Assembly: GCA_008638375.1 (NCBI GenBank)
Contig: CM018052.1
Span: forward strand, 33,182,726 to 33,246,725
Direction: 5' to 3'
Source of the DNA: Nyssa sinensis
Lineage: Eukaryota; Streptophyta; Magnoliopsida; Cornales; Nyssaceae
Length of the DNA stretch: 64,000 nucleotides
Below are positions 24,660-37,080 of the stretch, piece after piece. The stretch's first letter is position 1, and each line of letters starts with the position of its first letter. A program made the translations under genes and the position numbers. The notes below the pieces were generated by a model. That model was not told where the DNA came from. It saw only the letters and a program-made list of their open reading frames with translations, and searched no databases.

Positions 24660-24720
24660 TGGTATCAGAGCGATTGTAAGACCTACGTCTCAAGAAAAGA
24701 TCCATAAAACTTGCTCCCTA

Positions 24721-27700
24721 TGGCAACTACTACTTCAAATTCGAACACAAATCCAGCAATGTCAACCTCTGCAACTCCCAATCCTCCTCAATCACCAATC
24801 TTCCTTCTCTCAAATATTTGTAATTTAATCACTACAAGGCTGGACTCAAATATCTCTACTCAATGCCACTCTATCTTAAACTGCACGCTCTCATGTCATA
24901 GGATATTCAACATCCAGAGAAGCTTGGCTAGCCTTGGAAAGGAAATACTCTGCATCAACCAGATCTAATATCCTCCAACTAAAATCTGTCTTACACAACA
25001 TCTCCAAAGGTAAGGATTCTATAGACTCGTACATTCAGAAAATTAAACAAGCTAGAGACAGCCTAACTTCTGTAGCTGTCTTGATAGAGGATGAGGACAT
25101 CTTGATCTATGTCTTGAATGGATTGCCCCAAGAGTACAATGCCTTCAAGACCTCAATAAGAACAAAATCTGAGAATATTACACTTGAAGAAGTTTATGCA
25201 ATGTTGAAAATTGAGGAGCAAACAATTGAATCTGTCCATAAACAGAACCACACCTCTCATTTCCTTGGAGCCATGATGGCCTCCAACTGTAGACCAAGCT
25301 TCTCACCTAACAGAGGATATTCTCCATTCAATTCCTCTAGCAGACGTAGAGGGAGAGGTAGGCTCAACAACAGAGGAGGAAGAATGAACTCCTTTGGCAG
25401 ATTTCATTCACCAAACTTTGGCCAATCCAATCTTTCGTTTCCCACAAAACAGCCACAACAGTCCAATTAAAGATCTTACAACTTACAACCTGTTGTTTGT
25501 CAAATCTGCAACAAAAATGGTCACAGTGCACTGGATTGCTACCACAGATTGGATTTTTCATACCAAGGAAAACATCTATCTCCCCAACTAACTGCAATGT
25601 CTGCAGCCTACAACACTGGACAGGATAGTTCCCTCACCAATCCAAACTACTGGTACACAGATACAGGAGTTACCAATCACATTACTGCCAATCTAGCCAA
25701 CCTCCAATTTCCAATTGAGTACCAAGGAGATGACAATATCACAGTAGCCAATGGTCAAGCCCTTGACATATCACACTCTGGTCAGTCCTCTATTCAAGCC
25801 AATAATCACACTTTCAGATTGAACAATGTTCTTTGTATCCCTTCTATGGCTACTAATCTACTGTCAGTTCACCAGTTCTGCAAGGACAACCACTGCAGAT
25901 TTATATTTGATTCTGATATGTTTCAAATACAGGACAAAGCCACCAAGCAGCTCCTCTTCCAGGGCTCGTCTAATTATGGCTTATATCCATTGCCAGCCAG
26001 CTCCATCACCAAACATCCAGCTCCCTCACCACAAACAAAACTTTACTTTCAGCACTACAATAAACACTGTGCCAATCACAGTCCACTACAAAGGAATAAG
26101 TCTTCAGACAACTCCCATACTGCATACTTAGGCAAACATGTATCAACTATGCTATGGCATGACAGATTGGGCCACCCCTCCACAGCTACACTACAGTCCA
26201 TTCTCTCATTTGCTTCAATTCCAGCTCCAAGAGACTGCTCCACTCTGCCAACACTGCCTCATTGGCAAGATGACCAGACTGCCTTTTCCTCTCTCCACCA
26301 CTGTCTTTATTGCTCCATTACAACTTGTTCACAGTGACTTGTGGGGGCCAGCCCCACACACTTCCTTTGACAGCTTTATATACTACGTGTCATTTGTTGA
26401 TGACTTTAGTAGATTTACATGGTTTTATCCATTGAAACATAAATTTGATCTATTCATTACCTTTTGCAAGTTCAAGGCCTATGTAGGAAACTTATTTTCT
26501 AGTACTATAAAGACATTCAGATCTGATGGGGGAGGGGAATACAATAAAACAAAACTCACACAGCTGTTCACTCAATTTGGCATCCATCATGAGAGGTCTT
26601 GTCCTTACACCCCTCAGCAAAATGGTATTGCTGAGAGGAAGCATCGGCATATTGTAGAAACTAGTCTTACTCTAATGTCCAGAGCCTCTCTCCCACTCAA
26701 GTATTGGGCCTTGGCATTCTCAATAGCAACCTATCTTATCAATAGAATGCCTACAAGAGTACTATCCCATCTCTCTCCCTATGGGAAGCTGTTTCACTCT
26801 CCTCATGATTACACTGTTCTCAAGACCTTTGGTTGTGCCTGTTACCCTCTCCTTAAACCATATTCCCATAACAAAATGCAACCCAAAACCACATAATGTA
26901 TTTTCCTAGGCTATGCCCTTAACTACAAAGGCTTCTATTGCCTTGACCACTCCACCAACAAGATATATGTCACCAGACATGTATTATTTGATGAAACTAC
27001 CTATCCATTCCAACATCCTAATTCTCTCCCAAACTCAACTTATAATCTCCAAACCTGGCTTCTACCCTCCACTTCACTTTTAGGCTCCATTCCTTCCTAA
27101 GCTCCCTCTACTGATCAAAATTCATCCCCACAACCTTCTGTCCCTCAGCCCCCTACCTCTACAACCTTTCCTCTCATACTATCACAAACACTCCTTGCTC
27201 CCTCCCAACAACCCAACTGCATTCCACCTGTAGACACTTTGCCATCTACCCCAATACCCAATTGCTCAACTCTGGAAAATCAACCAACAACTCATCGTCC
27301 AACCTCTCAACTCTCAGCCACTAGTTCAGACGCTCACACTACCATCAATCAACACCCAATGGTGACAAGATCTAAATTGGGCATCTCTAAGAAGAAGACT
27401 TTCACAGCAGTCACCTCTCCTCACACCTTAAACTCTTACTCTGAGCCTTAGTCCTTTACTGTAGCTAATAAACTTTCAGCTTGGAGGAAAGCCATGGCTG
27501 AAGAGTTCACCGCTCTTCATCAACAACACACTTGGACACTAGTGCCTCTTCCACCCAACAAAAATGTAGTGGGATGCAAGTGGGTGTACAAACTTAAACA
27601 AAATTCAGATGGTAGCATATCCAAACACAAAGCCAGACTTGTGGCCAAGGGCTACCATCAGGAGGCAGGTCTTGATTATGATGAAACCTTTAGCCCTGTG

Positions 27701-28960
27701 GTCAAACATACAACAGTGAGTACTATGCTTGCTTTGGCAGCTCACTTCAACTGGCTTTTAAGGCAATTAGATGTCAAAAATGCATTCCTCCATGGCCATC
27801 TCAAAGAGGAAGTTTACATGTGCCAACCTCAAGGATTCATAGATCCCAATTACCCCTCTTATGTTTGTAAACTCAATAAATCCATATATGGTCTCAAGCA
27901 AGCCCCAAGGGCTTGGTTTGAGAGTTTCACCTCTCACTTATTAACCCTAAACTTCACTCAGTCTACAGCTGATACCTCTCTCTTTCTCAGACACCAAGGT
28001 TCCTCTACTACAATCCTCCTTTTATATGTTGATGATATTATAGTAACAGGTAATGATCCCTCTTATGTCCAAACTCTAATTCATCAACTTAGCCAGGCAT
28101 TTGACATGAAAGACTTGGGACCTCTACATTATTTCCTAGGCTTGGAAATCTCCCACACTTCCCAAGGACTCTTTGTTTCTCAACAAAAGTACCTCAAAGA
28201 TCTTCTTGTAAAAGCTCAAATGCTTGACTGCAAGGCTTGCAAAACTCCATGTCCCTCTACCTTTCACCTAAGTAAAACATCTGGCCAACCACTCTTAGAC
28301 CCCACTCCTTTCAAATGCTTAGTTGGGGCCCTACAATACCTCACCTTCACCAGACCAGACATTTCTTTTGCTGTTAACACTGTCTGTCAACATATGCACA
28401 ATCCAACAGACAACAATCTCTCGCTGTCAAAAGGATTCTGAGGTATCTCAAGGGCAGTCCCACTCTTGGCCTCCATTACCATCCCACAGCTTTAACTCTT
28501 AAGGCCTACTCAGATGCAGACCGGGCAGGTGATCCACTTGATAAGAAATCAACCACTAGCCTCCTCCTCTACCTTGGTTCCAGTCCAATTCACTGGAGTG
28601 CCAAGAAACAAAGCACTGTCGCCAGGTCCTCCACAGAAGCCGAGTATAAGGCCATGGCCATTACAACAGCTGAATTATCATGGGTTAAAATGCTCTTCCA
28701 AGACCTCCACTTGTATCTCAAACAACCTCCAGTTCTCTACTGTGATAATATCTTAGCCATGGCATTGGCATCCAATCCAGTATTCCATGGCAGAACTAAA
28801 CACATAGAAATAGATTTTCATTATGTTAGAGAACAGGTTACAAGAAAAGCCATAACTCTGCACTTTGTGCCCTCTGAAGATCAACTAGCTTACAGCTTCA
28901 CCAAAGGCCTTTCGTCCAACAGGTTCCTCACTCTAAGATCCAAACTGCTGGCCTTCACCC
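24721..28960 (+). pseudogene. Copia gag-pol polyprotein, several stops and frameshifts
   Basis: Domains follow the Copia order. Gag: 24721 onward, frameshift about 24915, then open from 24934. Zinc knuckle: CQICNKNGHSALDC, about 25499. Protease: WYTDTGVTNHI, about 25650, with Thr replacing the usual Ser of DSG. Pre-integrase: LWHDRLGHPS, about 26152. Integrase: its catalytic Asp in HSDLWGP and RSDGGGEY and its Glu in GIAERKHR. Reverse transcriptase from 27494: NAFLHGHL, YGLKQAPRAW, YVDDIIVTG. RNase H: SSTEAEYKA and YCDN, to about 28960. Breaks seen include a TAA at 25468, frameshifts near 26140 and 28430, and stops at 26894, 27100 and 27449. It cannot act on its own. Confidence 0.9.
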
Positions 28961-29077
28961 CTACCATCAGTTTGCAGGGGGTGTTAACCAATCCTGCTCT
29001 CAAACTACAACAAGCCAAAATAGCCAAACCAACTCCAACTGAATCTAGCTGGCTGTAACAACCTGTAATAGAACATG

Positions 29078-30062
29078 CAGGGCCGGCTGGAGGGTAAGGC
29101 TGGTGAAGCCCTGGCTTTAGGCCTCCAATTTTTTAGGCCCCCAATTGTTTAAACCTCATAATTTTTTTTTTATATTTAAAAAAATATATTTATTATAAAA
29201 AATTAAATAAATCTTTTCGTCTTCTTAATTTCTCTCTTTTATTATACAACTATCACCTAATAACTACTTTTTGATAGTTTTTATTATCTTCTCATTTATT
29301 TCATTTTACTTTTTTCAATAATTAACGTTCTTATTTTTTATTTATAAAATTCTTTCTTTAAGTCTAGAAAGAACTCTGCAACCTAACAACCTGCTATATT
29401 TTTTGAAAATCACTCTGCGACCTGCTATATTTTCTGAATTGATTATTTTATATATATAATAGATCAAGCAATTTTTTCACTTCAAAATAGATTTGAACAA
29501 TTTAAAATATATGAAAATATTTTTGATTTTCTTTTTAGTGGTAAAAAATTGAAGCCACTAGACAATGATAGTTTAAAAAAACATTGTCTTAATTTTGAAT
29601 GTTCCTTAAAATATAATAATTACTCAGATATTGATGGTTTAGATTTATTTTCAGAATTGAAAGTTTTAAAAGAAGTTATACAAATAGAAAATAATATTCC
29701 AATCGACACACTCAATCATATAAAAATATTTGATTCTTTTCCAAATGCATATATTGCTTATTGAATAATGTTAACAATTCCCGTAACCGTTACTTCTGCG
29801 GAAAGAAGTTTTTTAAAACTAAAATTAATAAAATCTTACTTAAGATTTACAATGTCTCAAGAAAGATTAAGTAGATTGGCAATACTATCAATTGAAAAAG
29901 AAATGTTAGAAGAAATTCATTATAAGAATTTAATTAGTAATTTTATATATCAAAAATCTAGAAAAATAAATTTAAAATAAAAAATTTCTAAAATTTTAAT
30001 AACTAAAAAAGTCTCATTTTATAATTTTGCTTTAGGCCTTTGAATGTGTTGAGCCGCCCATG
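29078..30062 (+). mobile_element. hAT transposon relic inside the Copia 3' LTR
   Basis: 985 bp. The ends are imperfect inverted repeats: CAGGGCCGGCT on the left, and CATGGGCGGCT when the right end is read on the minus strand. The flanking 8-bp duplications are AGAACATG (29070-29077) and AGAACCTG (30063-30070), 7 of 8 identical, as fits hAT. It carries only the C-terminal part of a transposase. Confidence 0.85.
29549..29980 (+). pseudogene. hAT transposase C-terminal fragment (dimerisation region)
   Basis: Two open stretches in one frame, 29549-29764 and 29768-29980, are separated by a single TGA (codon 29762-29764) after FPNAYIAY. The second reads PVTVTSAERSFLKLKLIKSY and RLSRLAILSIEKEMLEEI. 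AERSFSKLKLIK-type text is the hallmark of the hAT C-terminal dimerisation domain of plant zinc-finger MYM-type-1-like transposases. The N-terminal zinc finger and most of the catalytic RNase H-like core are absent. Confidence 0.85.
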
Positions 30063-30103
30063 AGAACCTGTAACAGAATTTAACAAACCAGAGCTTGTTA
30101 CTG

Positions 30104-30112
<9 letters not shown>

Positions 30113-30158
<46 letters not shown>
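30113..30158. repeat. (TA)n microsatellite in the Copia 3' LTR
   Basis: About 23 TA units. The matching run in the 5' LTR is shorter and interrupted. Confidence 0.9.
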
Positions 30159-30161
<3 letters not shown>

Positions 30162-31446
30162 TGATGATGTAAAGTGGATGGATGTGAAAAGAAGTAATAC
30201 GATTAGAAGGAGAATTTTCCCTCTCTAAAATTTCTGCTCTGTTCATTCTCTCTGGCTGTCTCCATCTCTCTGCATCAATAATAAACAGATTCATCATGGA
30301 TGATATCTGATTCTCTCATTCTCTTCAAATTTTTGCCAGCTCAAGCAAAATAGCGTTTGTCTTCTCTTCATTCTCGTGCTCACCTATGTGTTGCCTGACA
30401 TCAAACCACTGCACTCTCCAGTGCATTGGAAGCTCCATAGCATGGGCCAATTGTTTGGCAAGCTTATCGTTTAAGTTTGAACTGATCACATGCTTGAGAA
30501 TTCCAGCAGAGACAGCTTTAGCAATACCATCCAACATCTTCTCACCTTCTAAGGCTAGATGCGAGGCTTCTAAAAGTTGCAGCATTACTTTAACATCGTG
30601 TGTATGTTTGATTAATGTACCTGTCTCGTCCATGAAGCCTCTAAACATCTCTGAGTTCCAAAACCATGTACTTTAAAGTTAGATCGTAATGGAATTCAAA
30701 AATAAAGTTTTGGTGACTTAATTTTGGCAGTAAATTAGAATTATAGAAACATGAACTCAATTGTGAACCTTGCGAAACACCATAGCCATGCTGTCTAAGG
30801 AGCCTAAAGCGTAGTGCAGTGGCATAGAGATCCTTTTCTATACTGGGCTCCCCGTTCTTCGTAAATACTATGGTGTCTAGAGCTTCTTTGATTTGCTCCA
30901 CAAATAGGTTGGCCAAACCTAGTTTCTGGATGTTGTATATCAGCTCTAACTTCGCCAATTGATCCACTGCTTGATGGAACATGCTTGTAACCTCCTCTTT
31001 CAGTTTCCCAACGCGTGTTTTATATTTCTGATCTTCCTGCACAGTGACAGAGAAAAAAAAAATCTTTAGTTTTGATGTAAGTTTCTTTAAAAAATTAGCT
31101 GTCCCTTGAGAATGATAACACACCACACAATTAAGTTGGACATAATGAAAGCAAGCATATATGACAATGAAAGCTATATTGTAAGAAATAAGAAGGGTGC
31201 ATGCATTCAAGCTTGATGGATTTAATTGTAGACAACAGCATGGCCAGGATTCATGAATCTCACTGTGTATTCACTTTGAAGAAACTGCAGGTGATCATAT
31301 TTCCAAATGTTAGGCTTGTAGTTAGCAGAACGCCTTTGAAAGCTTTGATGTGTCGCATTAAAGGTTTCACCCTTCATCTGGGATAGTAAAGGTTGCTGAT
31401 CACCTAGAATTGCATTTTCACAATCCATGACAGTTGGAGTACTGGG

Positions 31447-31900
31447 TATGGAGCCAGTGGTATATATGCGAGTGGTGGGAGACAATGCATAAGAGACCCT
31501 GCTTCGCCCGTTTATATAAATCATGTAATGTTGTGTCCTTGTCACTTATCAAAAAAGGGTGCAAGAAGCCTGTGTACTGTATTATTAATAGAGGAATGTT
31601 TTAGGACCACTAAATTCTCAACTGAAAGTTCGGTGGTATAGTATACCATATTATTACAATTGTGATGTGAGCACTGTGTATGGAGCCAGTGGTATATATG
31701 CGAGTGGTGGGAGACAATGCTTAAGAGACCTGCTTCTCCCCGTTTATATAAATCATGTAATGTTGTGTTCTTATCACTTATCAAAAAAGGTTGCAAGAAG
31801 CCTGTGTACTGTATTATTAATAGAGTAATGTTTTATGGCCACTAAATTCTTAACTGAAAGTTCGGTGGTATATTAGTACCATATTATTACAATTGTGATG
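31447..31900 (-). promoter_or_regulatory. Tandemly duplicated TPS1 promoter, two TATA boxes
   Basis: A segment of about 221 bp is present twice, at 31447-31667 and 31679-31900 (offset 232), with roughly ten or more differences. Each copy holds TATATAA on the minus strand (31512-31518 and 31743-31749). The inner box lies about 85 bp before the TPS1 start codon. Confidence 0.8.
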
Positions 31901-32616
31901 AAAGCATTGTATTAGACTCATATAAATTTACAAAAGTAACATGTCACAATGGCAATAGCATGGTATTACCATACCACTGGACTTTTTTGCATAAGTTTAC
32001 ATATCTGATGTGACGTGATTTAACTGAATATGAGAATAAAATAATTTTTTTTTTTAAAAAAAAAAACTTACAACCAGTTAAATCACGCCATATTAAATGA
32101 GTAAACTTACTTGGGCCATAAAACATTACTCTTATTAATAATACTTTAAATCATGTCATGTTTTATTAATAATACTTTAAATCATGTCATGTTTCTGTTA
32201 CATCAATTTCACATTATTTGAAATAAAAATTAAAAAAGGGCAACATAATTAAATAAAATCCTCTATAGCATTTTCTAATTGAAATACTCCATTTGTGCTT
32301 AAGTAAAACCCCGGGGCTACAAATTATAGCACAAATCAATTACATTTCATGAAATATTTATAAATTAAAATTTATACACTTATTTGTGATACTAACCTTT
32401 TCTTTTAAATGTTTATACCTTTTGTGCAATGGTAAAATTATTTCATTATAAGTTAGAGGTCACAAGTTTGAAGTTACGGGCTTGAGTTACAAAAACAGGT
32501 TCGTTCCGCTTATAAAAATAGGACTGCGTACATCTAACATCTCTGACCTTATAATGACAAAAATCTCATACGCTGAATTTGCCCCTAGTCTCATTCATTT
32601 TGAAGTTTTTTTTTTA
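31901..32616. other. Spacer upstream of TPS1
   Basis: AT-rich with no gene. It contains a 31-bp direct duplication (TTATTAATAATACTTTAAAT...) at about 32132 and 32163. Confidence 0.5.
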
Positions 32617-33012
32617 TTATTTATTTTACAGACTCTTCATGCATGCACATAAATGATTTATAAATCGGATAAATATTTGTTTTAAAGTAAACTTGCATTA
32701 TTTGGAAACCAAGTATTTTTCTTACAAATATCCAAATTTCAATGTCGTCTAACACACGCCTGAATCAGGAATGCTATGCTAGTGGTTGACATATATATCA
32801 TAAATGGGAAACGTTTTCTTTGTTGACCCCATTTTCTTAATTCTTTTGAAGTTTTGTGGGGGGTAAATATCCATATGTTTTAGGTATCTCCAGTTGGGTG
32901 TAACCACACACAGGCACGCCAATGGTGTAACATGACCTCATCTGCCTTTCTCTGGCAATTTCCATTATCCAGATTTTTTTAGGGCATCCCCAGTTCGGTC
33001 GCTACACACAAA

Positions 33013-33709
33013 TAGGGATGTTAAAAAGGGCCACGGTCCGGGGCCGGACTTGACCAAGAGACTAACCGGGTTATTGCAATTTTTTGTCAAATTAGCGGAT
33101 CGGACCAAACTCAGATAATAAGATCTTAGGCCATAATTATTAATACGGACTTAACAGACTTTCAGGCCAAAAAAAAATTATTAAAAAATTATAATAAAGT
33201 CATAGATAATTATATCAATAAATAATTAACAAATAAAATGTTAATGTCTAATAGATTAAAAAATGTATAAAAGTGAGAATTGATGAATGAATTTTTTTAG
33301 TTGTTGTGTAACTGACAAATGAATTAATAATTCGAATAGAAGCATGAAGACTAGTATTTGATATATAAGAGGAGCTAATATTCTTTAATATTTACATGTA
33401 TGGTAATGGTGTGAAGTTTGAATTGAGATATAAATAATAAAAATGTAAAATGAAAAGTAAAGAAATTAAATAGATATTGATTTATCAAGTCAAAAAAAAT
33501 TAAATAATAATATATATTGAGAATCATTTGAATTGAAAACTAATAAATAATTATTTTATATTTTAAAAAGTTAAATTTATGACTTTTAAATATTCGAGTT
33601 TTTGCTAGACGTCAACTTAAAAAATTAAGTCCAAATCTAAAATAGAGCTACCCAAATTAGAGACGGACGGGCGGACTGCGGCCTGACCATTTTTTGCACC
33701 GCTGCCCAC
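33013..33709. mobile_element. Non-autonomous element with GC-rich ends
   Basis: The left end GGGATGTTAAAAAGGGCCAC and the right end, read on the minus strand GGGCAGCGGTGCAAAAAATG, are similar. Between them lies about 600 bp of AT-rich non-coding DNA. The shared copy in the duplication is at about 52523-53200. It is probably hAT-like by the end sequence, and target duplications were not resolved. Confidence 0.4.
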
Positions 33710-34131
33710 GAAGCACATTAATGGTATAACATGATCTCATCAACCTTTTTTTCTCGTGACGTATCGATTGCATGGACTTTCACCTTTTAAGGCACTGATT
33801 TAGAGTTCCATATAATTTAGGACAATTCACAAACTTCTCCCAAATCCTACGATAATTATAAAAAAAAAGTTGTTTTTTTAAAAATTATACTAAACTTTTA
33901 TTTTGTTTTAAGGATAAATTATACTGACTTTTTATAAAATTTTTAAAAATTATACTGATTTTCTTTAAAGTTTTTAAAATTATACTAACATCTCCTATTT
34001 TATTTGACAATATACAGATATCTTCTCCACTCAAATTTTTTTTCTTTTCAAAATGACAAAACTATTTAATTGGGCAATGACTCTAAATTGAAAAGATACA
34101 TTTTTTTCTTCAGGTTTATAAATATTTTTTT

Positions 34132-34669
34132 GGGAAAAATACTAAAAATTTCTTAAAATAATCTTTTCAATCCAAAAAGTCCATAATATATATTTTTTTT
34201 TATCTAAAAGATCCAAAAAAGAAAATTTTCATACAAAAAATTCTAATTGTTAACTTCCATTTTAACACCGTTAAAAAATATTAGTAATTAGACTAAAATA
34301 ACCTTCAAGATATATTTTAGAAAATATACTAAATAATAGATATAACAAATTCTTCAATCCAAAAAAAACATAACATTTTTTTATTTATCTAGAATGCCTA
34401 AAAAATAATTTTTTACTTTATAAAATGTTATGATTTTTTAGGACTGAAAGTTTTATTTTATAGATTTTTTAATATTTTTTTTTCTAAAATGTATCTTGAA
34501 GGTCATTTTAGTATAATTAGTAATGTTTTTTAACGGTATTAAGATGAAAGTTAATAATCAGACATTTTTGTATTAAAAAATTATTTTTTGGACTTTTAGA
34601 TAGAAAAAATGCATCGTTAATTTTTTGGATTGAAAGAATTTATTTTCAGGACTTTTTAGTATTTTTCCC
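34132..34669. mobile_element. Foldback / long-TIR element A1
   Basis: The left end GGGAAAAATACTAAAAATTT is matched by the right end TTTTTAGTATTTTTCCC. The inverted arms appear to extend over 200 bp each (AACCTTCAAGATATATTTT near 34299 against AAATGTATCTTGAAGGTCAT near 34486). It is flanked by TATTTTTTT and TATTTTTTC, which would suit an 8-9-bp target duplication (MULE or hAT type). No coding capacity. Confidence 0.65.
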
Positions 34670-35148
34670 TATTTTTTCCTCACTCATTGAAAAGATGAAA
34701 AAATATCTCTAAGTTGTTTTTCTTAGCTATTTAATTTTTACACATTTCTTTCAATTTCACAATTTATAAGGGCAAAAAAATTTAAAATTAATGCTTAAAA
34801 GATAAATTTGACTGTCACGAAAATAATGACTTAATCTGATACGTGTAAGTTGACTTAAGATACACCATAACCCACCCATCAAAAAATAAAATAAATAAAT
34901 ACAGGTGGTGGATGGTTGTGTTTTAACCTATCAAAATCCTCACCTAGCAGTCCAAAATTCAAGTTTTCCGGTATTAGGATTAGAGTATATATATATCTCG
35001 GGGAGGAGATCAGTTGCCTTATATTAATAATACTAATCCAACTATTTTATATATTATATGTATAAATCTAAAATAATGTTGATTCCCATTCGAACGTGTT
35101 TTATGTTATTTTTCCTTATATTAATAACACTAATACAGATTTTTTTTA

Positions 35149-35710
35149 GGGAAAAATATTCAAAAGTTTCTAAAATAATTTTTTTTCATTTCAAAAAATT
35201 CATGATATATTTTTTCTATCTAAAAAGTCTAAAAAAGAAAATTTTAATACAAAAGGTCTAATTATTAACTTTCATTTTAATACCGTTAAAAAATATTTTG
35301 ATTATACTAAAATGACCTTCAAGATAAATATTTTGATTATACTAAAATGACCTTCAAGATACATTTAAAATATATATATATATATATAAAATAAAATTCT
35401 CAATCCCAAAAAGACTTAACATTGTATAAAGTAAAATTTTATTTTTTAGGTATTCTAGATAAATAAAAAAAATTTATGTTTTTTTTGGATTGAAGAATTT
35501 GTTGTATCTATTATTTAGTATTTTTTAAAATATATCTTGAAGGTTATTTTAGTCTAATTAATAATATTTTTTAATAGTGTTAAGATGGAAGTTAACAATT
35601 AAACTTTTTTATATTAAAAGTTTCTTATTTGGATCTTTTAGATGGAAAAAATATATAATGTACTATTTATATTGAAAAAATTATTATAAGAATATTTTAG
35701 TATTTCTCCC
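35149..35710. mobile_element. Foldback / long-TIR element A2
   Basis: Same family as A1: it begins GGGAAAAATATTCAAAAG and ends TTTTAGTATTTCTCCC, with inverted internal arms and no coding capacity. Confidence 0.6.
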
Positions 35711-37045
35711 TTTTATTTATATATTGTTTAAAATTTCATTTCCGATCGGCTTGTCTTTCTGCATCATGGGGAGTTAAAGCATGCCATTCCTAAATAAAAG
35801 TTAGGTTAATTGTACTTTGATATCCTAAAATTTTGTCTCAATTTAAATAAAGTCTTTAATTATTAATTGTAACAATTTAGTCTCTTAATTTTTAATTTCA
35901 TTTCAATCAAAACTAATTACAAATTAGAAGGCTTTCGGTTCAGAGAATCAGATCTGTCAATGCCGTGTTCTGGTGGCACAACAGACCCATAAAAAACTGC
36001 AGTAGTTGGTGAAGAAATTACTTACAATTACAAGTTTCTACTAGAGGAGAAAGAGACCCCCTGCAACTGTGGTTTCAAGAGGTAATACAAATTGATCTCT
36101 GTTGTGCATGTCTGTATCCATGGATTTGCCGTTGAACAATATAAAGGTTCAATGATATCACCTGGGTAGTGAAATTTACCCCAAAAGTCCATCTATAAGT
36201 TAATAATTAAGAAATTTCAGTGAAAAGAAAATTTGATTGTAAAAGATATTTTGCTAGGCCTTTAATGCCATCTCTCTCTTCTTATTTAGAAAAATTGAAA
36301 AACCCATCAGTTGAAAAACCCAAACTGAAACAAAATTCTATGCACCCAATTGAGCATTTATTGGATGATGGTCTCTTGGGACCTGGTTCATGAATCACAC
36401 GGATAGCCACATCAATAACAACATCATTTAATAATTGGAACTATGTGTTGCGATCTCTGAATATTTTTTTATTTTGATAAACTCATTTTGTCATTCATAT
36501 TGGTCGTTCAATTTTCTTAAAAAGTATAAATCTGTGTCGATTATTAACCGTTAAAATTTAAAAAATAAGTATAATGAGTAAGATTTAGTTTAGTATGTAT
36601 AAATTGACTCAAAATATATCCTAATGAATTGATAAAAAACAAAAAAAAAAAAAGAAGGAAGATTCTAAGATGCTATGCTGTTTTGCACAAGTGCCATTGA
36701 AATTAGATTCCTCTGGTTCACGTGACTGGTCAAAAAGAAGAGCAATAACTGGTCAATTTGGCTTGGATTGTTTTCTGTTGTTGGGCCCTCGGGCATTGAA
36801 TTTTACAGGCCAACCAATCCACAAACACCACACAATGACACAACCATAGCCTTGCAATAGCATGACATTAATTTCTTTTTCATGACGCAGAGTGGCATAT
36901 TGGAACGACCTTCTGGACAAAATATACTTTGTATTAGTTAGTGAGAAATGTTTTTTTCCGAACTTGAAAGGAGCCTTAACGACTACAATTCCCTTATTTC
37001 TCTAAAGCAACTCAGTCGTAGGTTTTATTCTTTCATGTTAAAATA

Positions 37046-37080
<35 letters not shown>

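Larger units (their letters stand above)
24337..30327 (+). mobile_element. Ty1/Copia retrotransposon inserted in TPS1 exon 3
   Basis: The 5' LTR is 24337-24659 and the 3' LTR is 28982-30327 (enlarged by a hAT insertion). Both start TGTTAACC and end TCTTCA. The 5-bp target duplication AATTT lies at 24332-24336 and 30328-30332. The primer-binding site TGGTATCAGAGCG at 24660 matches initiator Met tRNA, and the purine tract GCAGGGGG precedes the 3' LTR. Removing the element and one AATTT restores the TPS reading [12 protein letters not shown] seen in the paralogue. The element lies antisense to TPS1. LTRs differ at only a handful of positions outside the TA repeat, so it is rather young. Confidence 0.95.
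28982..30327 (+). repeat. 3' LTR of the Copia element, carrying a hAT insertion
   Basis: The LTR begins TGTTAACC at 28982 and resumes after the hAT element at 30063 with AGAACCTGTAACAG, ending TCTTCA at 30327. Without the insert and its duplication it is about 353 bp, longer than the 5' LTR mainly because the (TA)n run at 30113-30158 is longer. Confidence 0.92.

Noticed and set aside
29549..29980. Working hAT transposase
   Set aside because: Only the C-terminal part is present, with an in-frame TGA.
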